NCBI GenBank assembly: GCA_949902595.1
Contig: CATLDC010000001.1
Coordinates: forward strand, 124,001 to 188,000
Length of the DNA stretch: 64,000 bases
Direction: 5' to 3'
Origin: an uncultured Candidatus Melainabacteria bacterium
Lineage (GTDB): Bacteria > Cyanobacteriota > Vampirovibrionia > Gastranaerophilales > Gastranaerophilaceae
Position numbers and translations under genes: made by a program. The notes beneath the pieces are model-generated. The model saw only the letters and a list, made by a program, of their open reading frames with translations, was not told the origin of the DNA and ran no database searches. This document shows positions 30,308-38,417 of the stretch, in pieces (positions within the stretch are counted from its first letter, which is position 1; the number at the start of each line of letters is the position of its first letter).

Positions 30308-30682
30308 CTAAAACCCCAATATTCCAGTATCTAATTGTTGGAATAGCAAGCGTTTTTCACTATAACCTACGCTATTTTTGCTAGGTCCATATTGCTGAAC
30401 TGTTTGGAAAGCGGCATTGTAAGCCATGCACCCCTTGCTCATGTCACCTGCATTTGTGCAACAAGGACAATTGTTAAACATTTTCTTTCCCATGCCATAA
30501 ACAGGAGTAAATGCCGAGCTATCCCCAGCGTTAAAAGCTTTTGCAGCTGCGTTAAAACCCATATCAAAACAAGCAGTTGCACTTTGTTCTGCATAAGTCA
30601 TGTTAGTGGCAATTATAACAACAAATATCAAACATAAAATCAATATTATTTGTCTTAAATAATTTTTCATATTAGAACCCAC
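30308..30682 (-). CDS. Hypothetical secreted protein
   Basis: 124 aa with N-terminal signal-like segment 'IILILCLIFVVIIATNMTYA' and Cys-rich body. Confidence 0.55.
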   Translation of the reverse strand: MGSNMKNYLRQIILILCLIFVVIIATNMTYAEQSATACFDMGFNAAAKAFNAGDSSAFTPVYGMGKKMFNNCPCCTNAGDMSKGCMAYNAAFQTVQQYGPSKNSVGYSEKRLLFQQLDTGILGF

Positions 30683-31427
30683 TTACATCTTTAATTTTAT
30701 AGCTGTTAACATTATCATCCAAAATAGGAGCTTTAAATTTCCATTTGCTTCCAGGTTCTAAATTATTAATGTTATCCAAGGTACTATCAACTAATGACAT
30801 GTCTGTATCATATAAATTTATTTCAACTTGAGCATATCCAATAGTACGAGTAGTATTATTAATTACTGTTCCACAAACCATTTTTTCTCCAAAGTCACCG
30901 GTACAAGGATGATGTTCCAAAATTTCCAGACGAGGTTTCGTAGTATTTGAAGTTGTTTTTACATCGGAAACCGCAGAAGAAGTTGTTGTATTTGTATTTG
31001 AACTTACTGTTTCTGTATTGTTATATCCATCAATAAAATTTCTACAATTATAAAACAAGAGTAAAAGTGCTAAAATCCCAATTATTATAGCAGTAGTTTT
31101 GTCATAGTCTTTAAGAGGTTTTTTATCAGCATCCATATACTTATTTAAACAAATACTAAAAACATCTATTAAAGCCCATATTCCTAAGCCTCCAAATGTT
31201 AGTAATTGTAGTATTCCTATGCCAATGTAACCGGTATAAAATCGATGTACACCAAAAACGCCTAAGAAGAAGGCAAATAAGACGGTTTTTTTAAATGTTC
31301 TTACTTTTATAGGTTTATTTAACCATTCTCCGCAATGTTGACACTTTTGAGCGCCTAAAGTAATTTCACCTCCACAAAATGGACATGCATTTTTAGTTTG
31401 CCCAGAATTAACTGTAGAATTTTGCAT
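30672..31427 (-). CDS. Zinc-ribbon + TM2 domain protein with FxLYD-like C-terminus
   Basis: 'CPFCGGEITLGAQKCQHCGEWL', 'FFLGVFGVHRFYTGYIGIGILQLLTFGGLGIWALIDVF'. Confidence 0.8.
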   Translation of the reverse strand: MQNSTVNSGQTKNACPFCGGEITLGAQKCQHCGEWLNKPIKVRTFKKTVLFAFFLGVFGVHRFYTGYIGIGILQLLTFGGLGIWALIDVFSICLNKYMDADKKPLKDYDKTTAIIIGILALLLLFYNCRNFIDGYNNTETVSSNTNTTTSSAVSDVKTTSNTTKPRLEILEHHPCTGDFGEKMVCGTVINNTTRTIGYAQVEINLYDTDMSLVDSTLDNINNLEPGSKWKFKAPILDDNVNSYKIKDVSGF

Positions 31428-31607
31428 ACTTCTATTCCTTTCTATTCTTGTAGTGCATTCCTAAAACACATGGTCATGATACTCGTAAACCATAAATGAA
31501 TAAATAGTGTTTTCGTATGATTTTGAATTGTCTTTTCAGAGATAGTCACATGCAAATAGGCATAAGCTATAGAATGTAATATCATTGAATAGATAGAGGT
31601 AGGAAAC

Positions 31608-31967
31608 ATGGCTTTAGAAAAAGAGTTCGGGAAAGATAAACCATTACTAACGACAGGGATAGTAGCATCAATGTTAGAGATTACTCCCGACAGGCTTAGA
31701 ACATACGATACAGAAAAGCTAATTAGAACTCATCGGAAAACAACAGGGCAAGTGCAAAAGAGACTCTACAGTCAGAATGATGTGGAGTGGTTGCAATGCC
31801 TTAGAATCCTCATTCAAAAACACAAAATGAGCATTTCATCCATAAAAGTCATACTTCAAATAATACAGAAGAACCCCATAAAGGAATTTCCTAAGAACGA
31901 GATAGGAAAAACTCTAGCCGAAATGGCACAAAACCCTAATTTCAATGCCATTGTCAAGAATTTTTAG
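31608..31967 (+). CDS. MerR-family regulator
   Basis: 'MLEITPDRLRTYDTEKLIRTHRKTTGQVQKRLYSQNDVEWLQCLRILIQKHKMSISSIK'. Confidence 0.8.
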   Translation: MALEKEFGKDKPLLTTGIVASMLEITPDRLRTYDTEKLIRTHRKTTGQVQKRLYSQNDVEWLQCLRILIQKHKMSISSIKVILQIIQKNPIKEFPKNEIGKTLAEMAQNPNFNAIVKNF

Positions 31968-32107
31968 AACAAACGTAAGCTAAGCCCCGAGTTTGGTTTC
32001 ATAAAGTCAACCTTAGAATTAGTCAAGAATAGCAAACGGTAATCACGCAGAACACGCAAGAGCTGTTCAAGGGTGTTTTTGTCGGAATAGTTGCGGTGAG
32101 TCATCAT
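31964..32107 (-). CDS. 47-aa conserved small protein ending PNSGLSLRLF (not in ORF track)
   Basis: MMTHRNYSDKNTLEQLLRVLRDYRLLFLTNSKVDFMKPNSGLSLRLF*; homologous to 25639-25785, same convergent arrangement with a regulator. Confidence 0.5.
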   Translation of the reverse strand: MMTHRNYSDKNTLEQLLRVLRDYRLLFLTNSKVDFMKPNSGLSLRLF

Positions 32108-32363
32108 GTTAGATTTTTTGCGCACCTTTTGTGACTGTTTTTGTCTTTGATTGTAAAATGAAGAAATTAAAACTTTTTCTAAGCCTTCAACCTAACCAAC
32201 TTCAAAATATTTTCTAATAAGTAACTTACAGTACTGTCATGATTAAGCGGGTTTTGTTGTCAAGGTTTGGATAGTAATATATATAAGTTCCTTTAAATAA
32301 ATATAAAGTGTTTTTACATACTTGCCAAATATGGTATAATTGACCTATTTACAGGAGATGAAA

Positions 32364-33359
32364 ATGGCAAACCTAGCAGAACAATTAATAAACAAATCAA
32401 AAGAAGCTTTTATTTTGGCTGTTGAAATTTATAACAAGCCAACGATAAAGTATAGAGTTGAAGGTTTTGCGTTTTTTATTTGCAATGCTTGGGAGTTGAT
32501 GTTAAAGGCTCATTTAATCAAAGCTAAAGGCGAAAACAGTATTTATTATAAAGATAACTTGGATAGAACAATTAATCTAGAAAATTGTATTCGACTTATT
32601 TTCACTAATGATAAAGATCCATTAAGACTAAACCTTGAAAAAATTATTGAACTTCGTAATACAAGCACTCATTTTATTACTGAAGAATACGAAATGGTTT
32701 ATGTGCCATTGTTTCAATCTTGCATATTTAACTTTAATGAAAAAATGCTTAAATTTCATGATATTGATGTTACAGAGTTAATTTCTCTAAACTTTTTGAA
32801 TTTAGTAGTAAAAGAAAAATCTTTTGATGAAAATGAAATCAAAGCAAAATATTCAGATAAAATTGCTCATAAATTATTAGGTTTGAATGATAAAATTTCT
32901 AAGATTGTTGATGAGACTAATGCGAATTTTGCGGTAAAAATTGAACATCATTACTATATAACTAAAGATAAGGACAAGGCTACAGATACTGTTGTTATTG
33001 ATAAAAATTCAACAAATTCGGTACAGATTATTAAAGAGATTAAAAATCCTAATGAAACTCATAAATATACTGCTAAAAAAGTTTGTGCTGAAATTACTAA
33101 ACAACTAAAACGATTAAATATCATTCTCAAACACAAAGGTGAGGCTGTAGAGAAATTTAATACATATCATTTTAAACTGTTCTGTGATTACTACGATATG
33201 AAAACCAATGAAAAATGGTGTTTTGTATACAAAGCAAATTCTTATCCGAGCTATTCTTATTCTATGCAGGCAATTGAGTTTATTGTAGATGAAATAAAAA
33301 AGGATTCAGACAATATACTTGATAATCTTAAAGCAAAAGCTAAACAAAAAATAAGCTAA
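32364..33359 (+). CDS. DUF3644-like protein
   Basis: 'INKSKEAFILAVEIYNKPTIKYRVEGFAFFICNAWELMLKAHLIK' family pattern; ATG 32364 after acAGGAGatgaaa. Confidence 0.65.
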   Translation: MANLAEQLINKSKEAFILAVEIYNKPTIKYRVEGFAFFICNAWELMLKAHLIKAKGENSIYYKDNLDRTINLENCIRLIFTNDKDPLRLNLEKIIELRNTSTHFITEEYEMVYVPLFQSCIFNFNEKMLKFHDIDVTELISLNFLNLVVKEKSFDENEIKAKYSDKIAHKLLGLNDKISKIVDETNANFAVKIEHHYYITKDKDKATDTVVIDKNSTNSVQIIKEIKNPNETHKYTAKKVCAEITKQLKRLNIILKHKGEAVEKFNTYHFKLFCDYYDMKTNEKWCFVYKANSYPSYSYSMQAIEFIVDEIKKDSDNILDNLKAKAKQKIS

Positions 33360-33474
33360 CCCCAGGAGCAAAGGAATTCTAAGCATTACACCTACTCTCA
33401 TTCGAGAACCCAGCTTTTACCCTTCACGAGTTAGCCATATTATTATAACTTAAAATGATAAAATTTTCAATTAT

Positions 33475-34086
33475 TTATATGCATATTTTATCGCATATTT
33501 CATCTTCATGAACTCTTGATAACCAACCAAGCTCCGATAATTCTGTATTATTAAATAATTCACCATTTTTTAAACATTTCAGAAAATATTTACTATCAAT
33601 ATTTATTCTATTACTATTATTTTTGTTTGCTTGTTTTTCAATTACTTTAATACATGTTGCAAAAGCCTCTTCAAAAGCTGAATAAGAAAGTCCATATAGC
33701 ATTTTTTCAAGAACACAAGGGTTTTCATTAATAGATACATATTTAGTTCTTGCTTGACCTAATTTTACTTTTAACAAATTTTTCTTTTGTAGTCTATTTA
33801 AAGCATTCCTTTGTTTAAATGCTGATAATCCGGTCATACTTTCTATCAATTCAGTTTGATAGGGGACAAATAAATCATCATTAAAATAACGAAAATCTTG
33901 TTGTTTTAAATTTTTCTGAAACATTGGTACTAAAAAACTATATAAAATAGCTTCGTCTGTATCCATTATTTTTAATAAGTCAGTATTAATTTTTATTTGA
34001 TTTCGGCTAGAATTAAGCAGTTTATGAATTCTTTCGATACTCATAGGCACTCCTTTCTTAATTAACTTTAACAGAAGCATGTTCAT
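33475..34086 (-). CDS. Hypothetical protein, possibly wHTH DNA-binding/replication-like
   Basis: 203 aa; 'QTELIESMTGLSAFKQRNALNRLQKKNLLKVKLGQARTKYVSIN' wHTH-like pattern. Confidence 0.45.
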   Translation of the reverse strand: MNMLLLKLIKKGVPMSIERIHKLLNSSRNQIKINTDLLKIMDTDEAILYSFLVPMFQKNLKQQDFRYFNDDLFVPYQTELIESMTGLSAFKQRNALNRLQKKNLLKVKLGQARTKYVSINENPCVLEKMLYGLSYSAFEEAFATCIKVIEKQANKNNSNRINIDSKYFLKCLKNGELFNNTELSELGWLSRVHEDEICDKICI

Positions 34087-34463
34087 TAATCAAGTTATTT
34101 AATTAATAAATCGTTACAAAGCAAATGGCATGATAAGTTTCATTAATCAAGCATTGACATTTGTAATTTTTTATAATACCATTAACATGTCCCATAAGCC
34201 AGGGAGCGAGGTGGATCGTCAAATACATATTAAAAAAGACTACCCACAAATGCGGATAGCCTTTCCAAAGATAAATCTTTGCTAGCAACAATATTTTATC
34301 AATCAGGAAGTTATTTGTCAATTGTCGGGGATGTCGCCGGAGGGCAGACAATGACTGTAAATATTAAAATTCCGAACTAAAAAGTAGTAACTCTTGGAAG
34401 GCTTTTGAGGTGCCACAGTTACTATCTTGTCTCAGTAGATATTTTAGTATAGGAGAAAATAAA

Positions 34464-34673
34464 ATGTTGATACATTATTACGTAAACACAATAGCTCAAA
34501 CAACAGGAGAACATGAAGTACATGCTGAAAATTGCAGATATTTACCAGATGTAACTAATAGGATTTACTTGGGAATGTTTAATTCTCCAAGAGAAGCCGT
34601 TGAAGAAGCTAAAAAATATTATCCAATAGTTGACGGTTGCTATTTCTGTTGTTATCCGGCTCATACAAGATAA
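34464..34673 (+). CDS. Small conserved hypothetical protein (Cys/His-containing)
   Basis: MLIHYYVNTIAQTTGEHEVHAENCRYLPDVTNRIYLGMFNSPREAVEEAKKYYPIVDGCYFCCYPAHTR; ATG 34464 after AGGAGaaaataaa. Confidence 0.6.
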   Translation: MLIHYYVNTIAQTTGEHEVHAENCRYLPDVTNRIYLGMFNSPREAVEEAKKYYPIVDGCYFCCYPAHTR

Positions 34674-34680
34674 AAATTCT

Positions 34681-34712
34681 ACGGAAAGAGGTTAAACCTC
34701 TTTCCGTTTTTG
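34681..34712 (+). terminator. Rho-independent terminator
   Basis: ACGGAAAGAGG-TTAAA-CCTCTTTCCGT-TTTTGT. Confidence 0.8.
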
Positions 34713-34740
34713 TATCGTTATTTAAATAAAAGGAAATAAA

Positions 34741-35907
34741 ATGGTTACAGAAACAATACTTAGTAAAAATATTGAGATAGAAAGAAAACGAGAAAAAAGG
34801 TTGTTAAATTTACAGAATCTTCATAGAGCAATTTTAAATAATTTGGATATTTCTAAATTTTCAAGACTAGATAAAGTTGCGTATATTCTTTGGCAGAAAC
34901 CAAATACAAGAAATAGTGACAGAACTCATGCAATTGAATACTATAAAATGTTTCATCACGAACTTGTGCAAAATGCTACAATTACATTTGAAAATATTTA
35001 TAAATTACCCAAAATGTATGATATTCAAAGAGACAGGGCAACCATACAGAATACCGAACGACTATTCCCGGCTAAAGAATCTACAATAGAAAAAAGATGT
35101 GAAAAAGAACAGGAGTATAAAACCTTTTACTTACAGTCCTTGCCTAGCGGAATAACATAAGATACGGATTATTATATACACTTAGATGAGAGTGGTAAAA
35201 ACGAAAAATACTTTGTTCTTGCTGGAATTATAACAAATTCAAAATCAGACAAAGATTCTATTGAAGAAGAACTTAAAACCATTAAAGAATCACTTATAAA
35301 CTATATGTACGTACCTACAGAGTGGAAATTTAGTTCAATTAATCAAAAGAATGTAACTTACTATTTAAAAATTATTGAAAAACTTAAAGAGTGTAAGCAT
35401 AAACTTGTTTTTGTATCAGCATTTGTTCAGAACTCTGGTTTATCAACATCATCAAAACGCAATAAATCTAAAGAAGTATTAAAATTAATATTACATGATT
35501 GTTTAAGTCTTGTAACTGGATATATGACAAAAACATCCTACTCAAATGTAACATCCAATCTTAATGTAACACTAGATAATGAAAGCGATGGTCTTGATGT
35601 TTTAGAACAAGAAAATATAAAAATTGAAATGCAAGAGACTATAAATAGAGAAAATGAGTACTTTTCTACTTTAGATGATTTAAAATGGCAAGATTCTAAA
35701 GAAAATATTATGATACAACTTGCTGATTTGTATGCAGGTTCGTTAAACAATGTCTTTTCAGAAATTTCTGCCGAAACAGAAACTGCAAAAGCGAAAAAAG
35801 CATTTGCTACTGCGTTTTTAGATATGGTTGGAATTAATGCTGTTAATCAACCATATAATTATAATAAGAAAACAAGAGTAGAATTTATAAACAGACTTAT
35901 TTCATAA
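34741..35907 (+). pseudogene. DUF3800 gene interrupted by an in-frame TAA (two ORFs: 34741-35160 and 35161-35907)
   Basis: Same frame on both sides of TAA (35158-35160); sequence right after the stop is DTDYYIHLDESGKNEKYFVLAGIITNS (DUF3800 N-terminal motif) with no start codon before LDESG. Confidence 0.6.
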
Positions 35908-36084
35908 TACTGCCAACATTGATATCAAAGAAGAATTCCAATTTTTTCAAAACTTGACATTTGTTATAGTATGGAAAACTTACAACTTAATTCAAAAATT
36001 TTTTGTAATAATCGTTAATAAATTTTTCTGATTTTCAGCAAGGCGAAAACATAGACTAGATAACATCTTTAAACTTTTCTGGTG

Positions 36085-36135
36085 TTATATCGTATGTCAA
36101 GCTCCACCATTTAAAACAAGTGGTACTCACAAAAT
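36085..36135 (+). repeat. Direct repeat R2, att-like
   Basis: 51 bp identical to 30003-30053; ctccacc... starts 36102; followed by a replaced terminator (agcgcc-gaga-ggcgct). Confidence 0.85.
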
Positions 36136-36304
36136 TAGCGCCGAGAGGCGCTTTTTTAATGTGTTCGAGTCCAGTTCCCATGAACAAATTATATTTTGCT
36201 TAATTGCAGCCAACCCGATTTCTGCAATTACTCAAAATATAAACTTTATTAAATCGCACGCTCAGTTTGTTCAATTTTCACCATAACAAAAACATAATTT
36301 TATT

Positions 36305-36523
36305 ATGGAAGAAAAAGACAACTTACTGCGATTTGGCAATAGGGTTCGTGAAATAAGAAAAGAACAAAAATTAACTCAAGCTCAGCTAGCTGAGAGAATT
36401 GACTTGTCAACAAATTTTATCGGAATGGTTGAAAGAGGAAAAAGAAATACAACAATTGACAAGATGTATAAAATTATTGAAGCACTTGGTGTAAGTTGTG
36501 CAAAGTTTTATGAAAAACAATAA
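36305..36523 (+). CDS. XRE-family regulator (paralogue of 37368-37586)
   Basis: 'RVREIRKEQKLTQAQLAERIDLSTNFIGMVERGKRNTTI'. Confidence 0.85.
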   Translation: MEEKDNLLRFGNRVREIRKEQKLTQAQLAERIDLSTNFIGMVERGKRNTTIDKMYKIIEALGVSCAKFYEKQ

Positions 36524-36550
36524 AGGGCGATAAAATCGCCCTTTTGTTTT
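36522..36550 (+). terminator. Rho-independent terminator
   Basis: aaagggcga-taaaa-tcgcccttttgtttt. Confidence 0.7.
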
Positions 36551-36893
36551 ATTCTCCATATACTGTAACGGTTGTTTTAGCCCAGAATATGAAGATTGAT
36601 TTAACATTTACATCTATATAACTAATCTTTTTAATTCCACCGTTTTTTGCTGCTGTATCAGTGCTTGCATCCCCTGTTTCAACAAGGTAGAGAATATTAG
36701 TTGTTGAAGCTTCACCCTTTTTAAGATTGTGCAGGTTTTCTACTTTGCTTCCAGTCGCAGTTACTGGATAAGTTGCATTAGTATAGAAAACACCTGTAGC
36801 ATTAGCATTTAATTGAGTGAACAAAAATGCAAGTCCAAATACAAACGCTGTTAATAAATTCTTTTTCATACTTTCTCCTTTTCTAATTTCCAT
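36549..36893 (-). CDS. TRL-like family protein
   Basis: signal peptide; 'VETGDASTDTAAKNGGIKKISYIDVNVKSI' pattern. Confidence 0.65.
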   Translation of the reverse strand: MEIRKGESMKKNLLTAFVFGLAFLFTQLNANATGVFYTNATYPVTATGSKVENLHNLKKGEASTTNILYLVETGDASTDTAAKNGGIKKISYIDVNVKSIFIFWAKTTVTVYGE

Positions 36894-37254
36894 AAACTAA
36901 GGTTTTTGTTTCTTTAACATAAATCGGGATAAATAAAAGCGGGATATAGACCTTTCCTATTTTTGTATCAACGTACTGAATGTTTGTTATTCCGCCATTT
37001 TTAGCAGCAGCTTCAATACTTGCGTCACCTGTTTCGACCAGCCCCAGAATGTTTGAAGCAGTAGAAACTCCGCATCTAAGCTCACTTAGATTTTTAGGCG
37101 GAGTCGTGTTGATAGATTTCCCAACGCTTTGAGGGAATTTGCTTCCGGAATAAATCAGACCATGGTCAAAGTTAGAACTAGGGTCTAATCCTCTTGCATG
37201 AGTGATATTTGCAGATAGGAGTACTGCAAATAAAGTTAGTACAATCTTTTTCAT
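36883..37254 (-). CDS. TRL-like family protein (paralogue)
   Basis: 'GLVETGDASIEAAAKNGGITNIQYVDTKIGKVYIPLLFIPIYVKETKTLVYG'. Confidence 0.7.
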   Translation of the reverse strand: MKKIVLTLFAVLLSANITHARGLDPSSNFDHGLIYSGSKFPQSVGKSINTTPPKNLSELRCGVSTASNILGLVETGDASIEAAAKNGGITNIQYVDTKIGKVYIPLLFIPIYVKETKTLVYGN

Positions 37255-37367
37255 AAAAATAAAATCCTTCTCAATTAAAAATCACACACTCAGTTATACC
37301 ACAAAGGATTTTAAAATAACACGCTCAGTTTATTTATTTTGTTACAAATAGAAACGATAATCTAAGG

Positions 37368-37586
37368 ATGAACGAAAAAGACATCCTACATTTATTTGGC
37401 CAAAGGCTTAAAAATAAACGAGAGAAGGCTAATTTAACTCAAGCAGAATTAGCCGAAAAAGTTGGGTTGTCAACAAACTTTGTAGGCATGGTCGAGCGAG
37501 GAGAAAGAAATACTAAATTTGCTAATGTGTATCGTTTGATTTATGCTTTAGATTCTTCTTTGGAAGATTTTTTTAAGGGGATGTAG
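37368..37586 (+). CDS. XRE-family regulator
   Basis: 'RLKNKREKANLTQAELAEKVGLSTNFVGMVERGERNTKF'. Confidence 0.85.
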   Translation: MNEKDILHLFGQRLKNKREKANLTQAELAEKVGLSTNFVGMVERGERNTKFANVYRLIYALDSSLEDFFKGM

Positions 37587-37701
37587 TTTTTTTAATCACA
37601 CATTTGTTTAAAGTTTAGTGTAATATTAAATAAAATTTTTGCAGGTTTGAAATTTTCTCAATCCTAAGCTACATAACCATTCTACAAATTCAAAGTTTCA
37701 A

Positions 37702-37757
37702 ACCGTATGTCAAGCTCCACCATTTAAAAAAAAGAGCCGAAAGGCTCTTTTTTAGTA
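37702..37757 (+). repeat. Repeat R3, outer att-like boundary
   Basis: cgtatgtcaagctccaccatttaaaa shared with R1/R2, then agagcc-gaaa-ggctcttttttag. Confidence 0.75.
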
Positions 37758-37780
37758 TTCAAATCCGATGTGAATCTATT

Positions 37781-38269
37781 TCAACCCACCACCCGGCTCC
37801 ACTCTTCATACAACTCCTCAAACCTGCAGCCTGCGTTCGCAGCACTGGTTGATGGAAGTTTGAAACATTCATATTTGCCTGATAACTCCGGAAAATGTTT
37901 TCGGAATGCTGCGTAAGCCTTGCTTCCGTTAAGACAGATTTTTTCTATCCCTGTATACTCTTTGAGCAACCCCTCAATGTCATTGGGCACTTCGTTTTGT
38001 ATGTTGGAATCCAGACTCCCACTCCTCTGACATGATTTTATAACATCCCAAAGCGCAAATCTGTTATCGAGAAGAGTTTTAAGCCTTTCATCATAATCTA
38101 AACCGACTAAATCAAAACCGCAAAATTTACCCATTAGCCTCCAGAACCTGTTCTGCGGATTTGCATAGTACTGCTGCTCGCACAGAGACTTTACACCGGG
38201 CATGGAACCCAGTATTAATACTCTTGACCTATCATCAATGCTCGGAGAAAAACTTTCACAATTTACCAT
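37781..38269 (-). CDS. Uracil/deoxyinosine DNA glycosylase family protein (Mug-like)
   Basis: 'RVLILGSMPGVKSLCEQQYYANPQNRFWRLMGKFC', 'LPSTSAANAG'. Confidence 0.8.
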   Translation of the reverse strand: MVNCESFSPSIDDRSRVLILGSMPGVKSLCEQQYYANPQNRFWRLMGKFCGFDLVGLDYDERLKTLLDNRFALWDVIKSCQRSGSLDSNIQNEVPNDIEGLLKEYTGIEKICLNGSKAYAAFRKHFPELSGKYECFKLPSTSAANAGCRFEELYEEWSRVVG

Positions 38270-38417
38270 GGCTCAATTCTAACATGAAGTATATTTATCT
38301 CTTTGTAACAGTTTTGTAAATCTTTCAACCAATCATTCGCTATTGGTAGCAAATATTAATACTTTTATATATAATGATTATATAGGAAGTTCGTTTTTTA
38401 AGGGCATATGATTCGTT

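Noticed and set aside
34103-34351. 82-aa minus ORF MSALRRHPRQLTNNF...
   Set aside because: Antisense to a more protein-like plus-strand fragment and spans a terminator-like hairpin; no family signal.
18057-37757. CRISPR array
   Set aside because: Repeats are only four, 6-12 kb or 1.6 kb apart, lie at island boundaries and match the tRNA 3' tail; no regularly spaced short repeats and no cas genes were seen anywhere in the window.
38270-38417. Sigma28/sigma54 flagellar promoter for the giant flagellin
   Set aside because: No convincing TAAA-N15-GCCGATAA or GG-N10-GC pattern in the upstream region; left uncalled.
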